Shown here: piece after piece, positions 1-11,100 of the stretch
Layout of the letters: each line of letters starts with the position of its first letter
Position numbering within the stretch: position 1 is the stretch's first letter
NCBI GenBank assembly: GCA_914767715.1
Contig: OU612068.1
Location: 3,720,001-3,784,000 of the forward strand
DNA: 64,000 bases
From: Membranipora membranacea
Taxonomy: Eukaryota > Bryozoa > Gymnolaemata > Cheilostomatida > Membraniporidae
Direction: 5' to 3'
Notes under the pieces: model-generated
The model's database searches: none
What the model was told of the DNA's origin: nothing
What the model saw: the letters and a program-made list of their open reading frames with translations, nothing else
Position numbers and translations under genes: made by a program

Positions 1-829
1 ATAGCGTTATGCGCATTTTGATAAAACAAAGCAAGCACATCCCCAGACCAGTCCTACCTTTTAGCTTTGAAAAATAAGGCTTTAATTAATAATGTAAAAT
101 ACAAATACCAATCACCAAGCTGTGAAAACAAAAGTCTCTTGATCACATACTCATGGTCACAAAATCGCTTTGTTTCTAATGCTTGCTTCATTACCCAAAT
201 GTATCGAGTATTGGGTTGTGTTTTATATTGACGTCATTTAATATCACAGTTTGAGACTTACTCTTTATCACATCATTAGCGTTTGATTGTCTCCAAATTG
301 ATTACAGAACGTGTCAAAAATTCGTAACACAAGATGTGATCATAATTATTGATTTTCATCTATATTTGGACCAAATCGTCTGGTTGGGTTGTTCCGATGC
401 CCTCTTTAATAGAACACTTATTCTGCAGTGGTTATATTCTGGTGAAAATACAGAAAATCCCACAAATGTTGCATAGCGGGAACGAAAAATGTTATTAAAT
501 TCTGAAAATATATTCTATGTTTATATTCAAACACAAATTTGATATTGCAGCAGATGAGAGTTTTATAGGTTTACTCAATTAAATCCATGAAAGCTCAAAC
601 TCCGTTTAATTTTAGCTGCCAGACTAAACATGTGCATGAAGTCCTTCAGTGATCCCAAGAGAGGATAGATTTATGCACCACAATGGGTACTAATTATGCT
701 CATAAACCAGTCATTGATGTAGGGCTGTTGACTTTCCTACTAAATCAATGATCAAAGCTGATCAAACGAAGTGAAATTTAAGCGCGACACATGGCCATAC
801 AAATCACTGATTGTTTTTGTTTTTTACAG
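1..829. other. Intron or upstream DNA of the CTHRC1-like gene; nothing recognised
   Basis: No coding exon, RNA gene or mobile element could be recognised here. The first supported exon downstream begins at 830 after a TTTTTTACAG acceptor and enters in the middle of a codon. This stretch is therefore most likely an intron, and the signal peptide and start codon lie further left, outside the window or in a short exon I could not identify. Confidence 0.5.
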
Positions 830-3800
830 GCAAATGTGTTTTACTGGACGGTTCATATGAAACTCAGGAAACTGCAGATCTTCAAGGCCATGAACTGATA
901 GGAAAGTTTGTGTCGCTGAGCGTCTATGAGTTGGATGCATTACCAGTGAGAGTTTTACAATAATCTTATAATCTGATTTCTATATGGTCTGATAATTTGA
1001 TACTGATACTGATAGGTTTTGCATCTCTAATTAATTTAGAAACAAAAGTAAAGATTAGATTGAAAGCCGTAGTTTATAAATTGGTTGGGGTGGTAAAAGT
1101 TCATTAAGGTCGCGAAATACCACTAAGTGGGTGCTGCAAGCTCCTGTGCTGTGCAATGTGTCAGCCTCCAAAGTGTTTTAAGGTATAATCTGATTTCAAT
1201 TCAGCCATGGATTATTCGAAGATGGTGTTTTCATGCCTCTTTATATAGCACTTTAGGGGAGGCAATGTCTCCCAGCCTTCCTTAGATCTGCAAATCTGGT
1301 ACTCAATATTTTCAAATAAAAAGATATTTGATACCAAGCAGTGATTTACACTTGGTTGCTGTCAGTTGCAGAGAGCATGAACAGAGGAAACACTCCATGG
1401 AATAATATGGAGATTGAAAATACCCCATCAATAATTTAAGAAAAAACAAATATTTGTACTGCTCTCATGTGTGCTAAATTTGCAAAAGAAAGATAACGCA
1501 AACCAAGTGACAAGTTGCTTTCCTTTCCAATAATAATCAATTTTTCATCGTGAGCTCCCTTGTGGCAGCAGACCATTTTCTAAACCTTTGAAATGTATGC
1601 AGAGTCAGTTTCAGGACGGGTTTGATATTAATTGATGCCCGCATGTGTCACATCGTTCTAGAATGCAAGATTATTCCCAAAGTGACTGAAAATGAGCCTA
1701 ACTTGAACCAGGTCAAGTTTGCATAACTAATACTGTTTTATCCGGTAACGTTACACTCTCTTCCTTTATAACGTGTCATGATATTTTCTAACATTTTCAA
1801 TGTATTTATAATTATAACAGTTGTCATAATAAGCTATCTGGAAAACAGTTATACTGAGTGATTTGTTTGATGATATTTTAGACTGGTGGGGATAGTTGTG
1901 ATAGTATAACTTGTGCTACAGGCGCCTCATGTTATACTCTATGTGATCAATCTGGAGATTATACACCATATCCCTACTGTATAGGTAAGATTATACACCA
2001 TATCCCTACTGTATAGGTAAGATAACACACCATATCCCTACTGTATAGGTATGATTATACACCATATCCCTACTGTATAGGTAAGATTATACACCATAAC
2101 CCTACTGTATAGGTAAGATTATACACCATATCCCTACTGTATAGGTAAGATTATACACCATATCCCTACTGTATAGGTAAGATTACACGCCATATCCCTA
2201 CTGTATAGGTAAGATTAAACAACATATCATTTCATTGTGTGGTATACATTGATCCCTAATAGGTGATACAGATATTGAAAAGACAATGAGGTCTTATGTT
2301 AAACTTGGTTAGTTCTTCAAATATCTAAATTTTTTAAGCAGTCGATGCAATAAAATTAATAATTACGTGAATTTTAGGTTTGTATGGAACTGTTGTGTTT
2401 ATACTAGGTAAGGGTTTGGTAGATGCAGAAATTCTGAATAGCCATCTTACACATAAATAATCCCTTTTATATTCATCTTGTATAGATGGAGTTGTCTGCT
2501 ACTTTCCAAAGATCAGAAAACTCTTATAACCACATTGTTCTGATATTGTAGCTGATAATACTGATTGTGACCAGGATGAGGAGTTTACTAACATCAGACA
2601 TTATTTTGGTAACAGATATGGTGATGGGACAGACGATGGCATTGTTCAGGTTGGTTAAAACTTTGATATACAAAGGAAATTCAGTAATCAGTACTCAGTA
2701 ATTATAGCCTTATCTCAAGTGCCAAAAAATAAGGGCTTTTTTGGGATAGAGCTAAGCGAAACAGTTTCTACCAGAGATTGAAAACCAGAAAGTGATCACT
2801 TTGACCGAATACTTTCTTGCATCTAGTGATGTCTCTGCACTTTTGTCCCTTCTCATTCCTTGATTGATAACAATTGTAGTTGCTATCGAATTCTGTCTAA
2901 CCTGAGATCAATTTCAATAGTAAGGGGCAAACACATACTAAATTGGCTGCTAACAGTGAAGTCTCATCTCAGTGTGATTGTGACCTACATAAAGAGTTAT
3001 TAAGATAGTGTCATTCAGTTGTGCAAACAATACAAAATAAATATCAATTCTACAGTATGTGACATATGACAAGCAGAGGGAGGACACATATATAAGAGTT
3101 ATGTGGCATACCAGTTTCCGGGGACATCACCAAGCTGCCGGTTATTGCCACTACTGGCGTGTTCTATTTGATGGCTCTGATTGCTCAAGCCCAACAAAGA
3201 TAACAAGATTTGATTACAGTGCTACCACTGGAGATAACCATCGAGCTGAAGCGTGTAAGAACTTTCACTCAAATACAACCTTTAAAGGATAGCTGAGTAC
3301 ACAGCCTTGCGCTGCGGGCTCTAGATGCATTTAGATCATGAAGATTGAGAAGTTGACATCCCATGTTATGCACTCCTTGTTACCAATAATATGACACCTA
3401 TTGCTTTGATTTCAGTGGACGGTACATGTTACAACATAGCAAAGGGTTCTCGAAGACTAGATTTCAGGATTGACAGGTGTCCCGGATATGGTGGAACAGA
3501 TGGATACACCGGCTGGAATCAAGTGAGACAACTTACCGTCATGGAGATTGTACCCAGGACTCAAGCTGCTTGTAAGTTGCAAACTTCAAAATCCTGTTGT
3601 TGTTATTGTGACTGCAACAGAAAGTTGGTGACACATCATTTAATACCTGGTCAAAGTAGTCAGACGGCTGCAAGAGCGGGCTTGTGGCATTACATTATCA
3701 ACTAATGTTGGATATGTAATGCCGTGAGTTCGTACCTGCAGCCATTTGAGCGCTAAGACTAATAAATACCTATTATGAATAAATTTCTTCTGCAGTAAAA

Positions 3801-6800
3801 AATAAAATATCCTCATAGGCATGTCTAGTTTGCAGTGTTCAGGTCGACTGTAGGTATGAACACTCTGATATAAGATAGCGTTTACCTTTAATTAATAGAT
3901 ATTGGTTTCTAAATCATCTATATCATTTTTAACTTACAGCTAAACCTTGTCCAGGGCTATCTGTGTTCAACTATCAGTACAAGGCAGATCTGTCATCTAA
4001 CTCTCAACATGGCTATGGAACGACAGTGTTTGTACGTAAAACATCACTGATATCACGATATCAGTAAATGTGACACTTATATATGTTACTTATATGTGAC
4101 ACTCATATGTGACACACAGATGTGACACTTATATGTGACACATAGATGAGACACTTATATGTGACACTTTTATGTGACACTTATATGTGACACTTGTATG
4201 TGACACTTGTATGTGACACTTGAATGTGACACTTATATGTGACACTAATATGTGACTCTTATATGGGACACTTATGTGTGACACTTTGATGTGACACTTG
4301 TATGTGACACTTATATGTGACACTTGTATTTGATTCTTTTATGGGACACTTATACGGGACACTTATGTGTGCCACTTTGATGTGACAATTGTATGTGACA
4401 CTTATATGTGACACCTGTATTTGATTCTTTTATGGGACGCTTATATGTGACACTCTTATGTGACACAGTTCAGTACAACCCACTACTTTTTCATTGACCG
4501 ATCAAGTGAATGGACCTGATGCTAATTGATTAGACCTATCAGCAAAAAAGCCATTTAATGATAACACTACTTGATCATAATGTCTGTGTTGGCTGTTGAC
4601 AAGTTCATAATTATTACGTTTTTAGATATTGCAAAAAAATGATTTTGTGCTTGAGTAGAAATTGGAGAAAATAACCCAGTGTCTGTCAACCATTATCAAA
4701 TAATTTGTTGTCATAAAAGATTTTGGCTATTAAAACAAATTATTCCATGCGATCCTACGGGATTATAACTAGACATGCATCAAACAAAGATGCCACAAAA
4801 CTTCAAAGCGAATTTTTTTCATAAACAGCTTCCCGGTAATTTAAATTATTATTGATTTACAGTCGGACTCATACACGAAAGCCGCATCAGATACCAATAT
4901 CAGAATAAGGTTTCAGGCTACAATGAGAGTAGAGCAATTCAACTCTGTTCATTACTGCGGCCGATGGTAAGATAATAAATATAAAATTGATTTGTAAAAA
5001 ATGAGAAACACAATGATTGTGTTGGATCAGTGAGATGGTTCAATTCAGAGGAACAATAGTCTGAGTTTTTTTCAAATTCAATTAATCAATAAGTTCAATC
5101 GTCACAACATAACAGGAGAAAAATATTAATAACTCTCAACAAATTCACCCAATAGTAATCAACTCCACTTGGACATTCGCTAACATGATAGTTAGTCTGA
5201 GCCCCCAGACTCTTGATCCCCTCCCCCCTTCCGGCCGGAGAGTGATAATATTTTACCTTGTTTCAGGGTTGTTTATGTAGATGGCTCAGAGTGTTCACCA
5301 CAAGGCGATATTACTATGAATCTCAACTCACATGGTAACCCTAGTTACCACAGAAATGAGCTAAAGGGATACACGAGTAAGTATTAACTTGATGAACATT
5401 GCTGGGCAGACAGAAGGTAACATCCATCTCACATATGGATCAGCTTCATTAGTATTTGTCATCTGGCCAGCTTTGCGCGTTGAAATCCTTTACACTCAAT
5501 GGCAAAGAAGCTACATCAAATATTGTCTCACGTTTTTCAGTCGAGGCAATCTGTCAGAATCTGGGTATTGGTGCTCATACGATCGACATCAGGACTGTGG
5601 CTTGTTATTATGCGTCAAATGATGCAGCACACTTCCACACTGGATGGAACAGCGGTATGAGAATGCATATAGAAGAGATCAGACAATCACAGAGGTTGGA
5701 TGCAGGTAGGCCACAATTTCCCAAGATTTTCACAAAAGCGTTTGATCCTCATTTGATTTGAATAAACTGAAATTTGTCCTGCGGCGCAGGTCATGACATA
5801 TTATCATCAACAAACAAAATTTTGTTTCAGTTGGTTGATGATGGAAGCCACTACATGCGACCTGTTAAGATTTAAGCGCTTTAACTTACCAAGTACCATG
5901 AGATTACCAAGACAGCTGTTGACTTTGCACACTGTCCAGACACCACCCTCATTGTTCAATCGTTCTAGTGCTCACAAGCGATAGAAGAATCTTGAGAATG
6001 CCTATATCTAATGTGTATCACTGGCACGCATATGTGTGGAATCACGGAGGAGATAATCAGGAGCTCACATCTTTTACTTACACTAAACTCAACGACTGGA
6101 CTGGAATGAGATTGACAGCCACAGGGAGCCACAGGACTATTTACTACTCTGGTACTAGCTGGGGCATCTGTTCTAGATGGTAGGTCATTATGTAATGCAT
6201 CAGATTTGTATTTGTATTATTGTATTATTGTATTCGTATACGTATTCGTATTCGCATTCATATTCCTATTCCTATTCGTATTTGTTTTTGTATTTATATA
6301 TGATTCCTTTTTCAAACGTTTCTCAGCATCATCCTCCTGTATGATGCTTCCTAAGTTACTGCCAAAAAGAAAATTAATTCAAATTATTATGATAATCAAT
6401 AGGCAACTAAGCAGTCATGTAGTCAATGTAGTTTTATTTATAGTTGTGTAGGCCAAACTTTGAATTATTGTGATTTCACATGAATTTGCAGGTGGTTCCA
6501 GATCGACAACTCAGAGTGCTCAAATCCAGGCTCGATTGAGGGTGTAGATTACTTCAATTACGAAACTAACTATTACAGGCCAATGCAAGGTGGGTTTTTA
6601 TCTTGACAACCAGTCTTACCATAATGTCTATTGATCAGTTCTATTCAACAATCAATTTAGCTACGCATGACGCCAGACGAATAACACTGACAGGCTTTGG
6701 CTGTATTTGAGTTGAAAATTTACATTGTATGTGTTGAGATACTTACCACTATCGGTGTATAGCGCTGTTTGGCTTTCTTCTATCGCATCATGTAATCATA

Positions 6801-7102
6801 AAAAGTCAGAGAAAGCGTAAGGCTGAGTTGACTTGAATGACACGAGACAAAATATCAAATATCAAATCTCTCAACAATTCAGTTTTACATACTTGAAATG
6901 TTTTGCAGTATCTGGAGTTTGCTTGGGTAGAACAGCTGGCTCTTATAGGATAAGTTACCATATTGGATTGTGTACCGGACACAGCACTTATGGTGAGGGT
7001 TATACTGGACATGGCAGCTCATTCCACATGATTGTGGAGGAGGTCGCATTCGAAGAGACAAAGACCTGCGCTCATAGCGCCCCTATGAACTGTGATAACT
7101 AA
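830..7102 (+). CDS. Secreted-type protein with three tandem CTHRC1-like domains (5' end missing)
   Basis: Exons: 830-945, 1882-1984, 2552-2649, 3056-3254, 3416-3571, 3940-4031, 4863-4966, 5267-5376, 5541-5705, 5969-6179, 6492-6589, 6909-7102 (TAA). All are GT-AG and phases match throughout (about 548 residues). The first two exons give a linker and a Cys-rich piece (TGGDSCDSITCATGASCYTL). Three copies of one domain follow, encoded by 2552-3571, 3940-5705 and 5969-7102. Each carries a tryptophan followed by a D/N-rich turn and Cys (VYVDGSECS, VLFDGSDCS, FQIDNSECS), then a second Cys pair. Domains 1 and 2 also carry TGWN (GYTGWNQVR, FHTGWNSGM) and an acidic IEEI-like strand. This is the pattern of the C-terminal domain of CTHRC1, a secreted matrix/Wnt-associated protein in vertebrates. 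No Gly-X-Y collagen repeat is visible in this part. The start and signal peptide were not found. Family assignment is from motif memory; function in this animal is inferred only. Confidence 0.75.
1957..2237. repeat. 32-bp minisatellite carrying a 5' splice site in every unit
   Basis: Eight head-to-tail units of 32 bp (1957-1988, 1989-2020, 2021-2052, 2053-2084, 2085-2116, 2117-2148, 2149-2180, 2181-2212) and a decayed partial unit. Most differ by 0-3 bases. The first unit is the last 28 bases of exon 1882-1984 plus the donor, so each unit repeats CTGTATAG followed by gtaag or gtatg. Unit length is not a multiple of three. Confidence 0.9.
4069..4466. repeat. 13-bp minisatellite (TGTGACACTTATA)n in an intron
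   Basis: About 30 imperfect copies of a 13-bp unit fill most of the start of the intron between exons 3940-4031 and 4863-4966 of the CTHRC1-like gene. Units vary mainly in the ACTTATA part (ACTTGTA, ACTTTTA, ACTCTTA). Long open frames across it are by-products of the repeat and are not genes. Confidence 0.85.
6206..6302. repeat. Degenerate TATT(C/G)-rich hexamer repeat in an intron
   Basis: A run of TATTAT, TATTCG, TATTCC and TATTTG hexamers follows the donor of exon 5969-6179. It is a simple-sequence tract whose pyrimidine-rich open frame has no protein features. Confidence 0.7.
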
Positions 7103-7502
7103 ACACTTATGACACCTGGGGATGCGTGCCACATATTGTCTACTCAAGTTAGACCAATATTCTATTTGTTTGTATAATATACAAATTTCAAAGTGTATTG
7201 CATGTTTCAACCACAAACATACATATATATGTTTATGGTTTCATCTCAATTTCATCTATGCATGCATCACTAAATAATATTTTTTCCTGTGAAATCCTAA
7301 GATAAGATAAATTTAAGTAAATAAGTCATAATTATGTTAGCGGAGTAGTTTTACAATTTTCCCTTAATCTATTAGAGTGAGACGAACTTCAACAATTAGT
7401 TGAATGATGTACTTTGTATTTTCTTTGAATTTTTTTTGTTCTAAATTATCAAATTTCCATCAACTCAATGGCATTGAGATAAAATAACTAATTATTTTTC
7501 CA

Positions 7503-7508
7503 AATAAA
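7503..7508 (+). terminator. Candidate polyadenylation signal (AATAAA) of the CTHRC1-like gene
   Basis: AATAAA lies about 400 bases after the TAA at 7100-7102; another is at 7569-7574. No cDNA evidence is available, so the choice between them is open. Confidence 0.4.
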
Positions 7509-8086
7509 GGCTACAGTCAAAATATATTTCAGAGCCCTTTATACTACTCGACCTTGGAACATTTAAAAAATAAAGATTATACTGACAACGAGATAAAAAA
7601 CATCAAAAATACACTTAAACATTTGTTCTTCACAGCTAACAAAACTATGTCTGGATATTTTGAGATATTGATTGAATAACAGATAAAAAATTGGTCATTG
7701 TCATAGCGGAACGTTATAGTGATAGCAATTCTCTTCAACACAAGGGGAATTGGACATTGAGCATTATGAATATAGGGCAAATAAATAAATCAATGATTGG
7801 ATACATAAAAGGGGTGATGGTTTTTACCATCGGGTAAGACAGTTTCAATCACAATAAGTGGGATATGCATGGAGGCAACATTGCAAGTGTGAAAGTGCTC
7901 AGAAAAAACACTGGATGAGAGCAGAAGAATTGCAAAATATTCTTGATGTGCATAAAAAAATAGGAATGAATGGAAGGAGAGGACTTCCAATGGCAGTATA
8001 TGAGTATTTTAGTAAATGCCAAATGAAAATACTGATAAAATTCTGATAAAATTGTACGCAACAAATAATCTCATTCAGTGTTCAAT

Positions 8087-8092
8087 TTTATT
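8087..8092 (-). terminator. Candidate polyadenylation signal (AATAAA) of the myosin gene
   Basis: On the minus strand AATAAA occurs about 95 bases downstream of the myosin TGA (8187-8189), a usual distance for a short 3' UTR. Confidence 0.45.
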
Positions 8093-8186
8093 GGACTGCA
8101 GCACATTGGAATATAAACACCATGCCTTCCGTTTTCCATACAGCGATTGGACATACTAGTTGGCCAAAGGTTTTTCTCCTCTCTGC

Positions 8187-11100
8187 TCATTTATAACTTA
8201 TGTAGTTAGGTGGATCTTGCTAAAAAGAAAAAGAACAGTTAAATACATGCCTCCATCTATATATGATGTTGATCTACACCATTTTGGGAAATTATTTAAA
8301 AAAATGTAACAATTATTGAAATGAGATCTGACCAGTGATCATCGATGATTTTCCCCTCAGGTAATTAGGGATTCCCAAACAAAATGGACTATGTGGTGCT
8401 ATGGATTCCAATGGAAACAGAGAAAACGACTCTAGAGACTTTTTTGATTGCACGATGTTGGTAATATGGACATGACTGGGGTTCTATTTAACGTGTTTCA
8501 GGAATCTTACCTTACGACTAGCTTTTTTAGAGTGAAGCTTAGGAGGCAGTGGAGGAGCTGTTGTGGGATGAGGAGGAGGTATTGAGCTTTCCTGTCAACA
8601 TACAAATACAGTAAGTTCGATGGCAGGTCAAAAACATTTTTCTTTGTTTTTCTATTTCTAACAATTATTCATATTAAAAGAATTAATCCTTTTAAACTCA
8701 ATATAGCTCTCCTTGCTAATAACCTGCAATAACCTGAAATAATATTATCACTACGAAAATTAATTTTGTGAGAAAATTTTCTAACTTTCTCATTTCGAGA
8801 TAACACTACGTCAAAAGCGGAATATAGTCGAGATTCATTCCCATGATGATAAATTTTGCTGTTATACTGCGATGTCCCTTGATTACCCGTAATTGGCCAT
8901 CATAACATTTACTGTATATATATATTATATAAGAAAAGCCTACAATGATACCTACACTTTTGACCGAGCTTGCTTTAGAACTCATTGTAGTAATATACTC
9001 TTCCGCATCTGCGTAATCGTTGGGTAATGGATTGTCTGGAATCAGATCTTTGTAATCTGGTAACTGTGGATTCATCTGTCCACAAGTAATTGTCAATACT
9101 CCACTCCAATTAGATATCACATTCTGCATAACAAACATAATTATCTTTTTGCCGATGTACTGAAGTTCATTGACTGCGTCAACTTTTGTGCTGCAAAGCC
9201 ACATAATGTGGAGATAATTACTCCTGGCAACAAACATGATTGTATTGAAGCTTTATATCTGAACTTTGCTTATTTGGAAAAGTATTCACAATGTATGTTT
9301 AGATTTCTTAGTTGTAAGGACAGGTGTTCGTCAGTGTGAAATAATGAATGAATTCATTAACATGTTAGTATATTATATCCAGTACCTACCTGTTGATGAA
9401 AATCGACTAGATGTGCGAGTGTTTTATGTACTTTTGGTTCTCCGACGATGACAAATTTATTACTGGGTGTGGGATCTACCATGTAGTGCCTGCATCTCGT
9501 CTCCGCCCTAAAATATAATCTTATCTGTGACAGTAGGACATCATTAGATACATAGTATATTGCGCCGTCTCAAAGTATCAATTATTGCAAACAGATTCAG
9601 TGTGACTGAATGCTTTTTCTGTTCGAAATGAAGAGGATCCAATGCCCAACTAGTGTAAGCACCCAGACACGTCCCTGTCCGATGGCCCAACAAAACACTC
9701 TAGCGACAGCCATCTGAGTATTTGTAAAAAGGGCCAATAACCCGATGTGTATTTATTACCTGAACGAGAGCACATAACCAAATCTCTTCTCACTTAGTCG
9801 AATCATAAACGCTCCAATCTCTTTCATCAGAAGCATCTTCTCGGCTTTGCTGTAAGATGGACGTAGATTATTGAAGATGTAGAGTAGATGTATTGATATG
9901 TATATTTTCATTAGTTTATGTATACATATATATGAGGTTAAACCCTGATACAATGTAGAGCAGTTCGGGAAGATTGAATAAAATTTAAATTTACAATGCA
10001 CGGTCGTGTATATAAGGCAGAAATACTTTGGAGCAAATTCAGATGTGTGCCATATCATATTTTTCAACAATCATATCCAGTGAGGATCACAACCTGTTTA
10101 CATCATAAATATGGTGTGGTTTGGATAGTAAGTTTATTATATGTTTCGCACAGGAGGAATAGAAGTTACTGTTACTCCTTGGTTTTGCAGTTTCCTGAGA
10201 ATCGGACAACCCTTTGCAAAATAAATCTTCCTGAACAAGAGAGACAACTCACCCTCTAGGGATGATGCCGTGGAACCAGTCATAGAACTGAGTAGTGAAG
10301 GGTTTGTATAGTTTTCCTGCCTGTGTTTGTTTGAACCATTCTATAGTAGAAGAACGAGTATTCGGAGGTCCATATGGATGTGTCTCTTCTTGTATAGCAG
10401 AGAAATCATCCTCGATGATGTCATCATCTAAATCATCGCTGCTACTATAACCAAACTTGGAGAACTTATCCTGTGAAATGTGAGAAAAACAATATATCAA
10501 CATATATCTCAAAATATGTGGACCTTTGCTGTAGAAGCATCCGTCAGTTTGCTGCAACCTCAACCCCCGGCGTAAATTTTACATTACTTTCTTCTAAGCC
10601 AGACATCAATTTTCACAGCAGGTGATGTCCTCAAACTTCAACTCATGTCTATGTTACCAACATTCAAAATCAGTAGTGGATATACCATTAAAAGCGACCT
10701 TGATCACATTTTCAGCAGATTTTACACATTTTTTCTCGATCATGTAAACTACCAAGCCTCACTTTGACCTTGCTGCTTGATTACAATGCTACAAATGCGC
10801 TCTGCAAAAAAGTGAAACAGCGATATTTTCAAAGTTACAGCAATCAAGAGCTGACAACTACCACCAAGCCAAGACAATTAGACACTATCCTGCCCTGCAT
10901 CAATAAAGCGATGAGTTATAAGCAGTAAAGGGTTTGCGGAGGGTGTCATTTCGTGCGCCAACATGGAAATACCTCTGTAGAAATGAAATAACTGTTGTAG
11001 CTATAAGATGCTACGAGGTGTCTTAGCCTCAGCTGTATTTGTATGTTGCGCATTTCCTATAAAGGCCGAAATAGAATGTGGATGATGTCATTTGCCGTAG

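Larger units (their letters stand above)
7103..8186. other. Convergent intergenic region between the CTHRC1-like and myosin genes
   Basis: This holds the 3' UTR of the plus-strand gene on the left and that of the minus-strand myosin on the right. I see no exon, RNA gene or transposon ends. Candidate polyadenylation hexamers are listed separately. Confidence 0.6.

Noticed and set aside
4129-4323. Open frame on the minus strand with a repeated SHISVTYKCHIKV-like pattern
   Set aside because: It is a translation of the 13-bp intronic minisatellite and has no start context, splice sites or domain.
5829-5968. Exon beginning after the TTTGTTTCAG acceptor in the CTHRC1-like gene
   Set aside because: In the incoming phase it meets a TGA after two codons. 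The acceptor just before 5969 keeps the frame and the domain.
8950-8955. Donor gtatca for the myosin exon 9123-8956, four bases downstream of the one used
   Set aside because: It would put the next exon in a frame with a stop. The gtaggt donor at 8955-8950 gives phase 0 and the clear proline-rich reading of exon 8591-8511.
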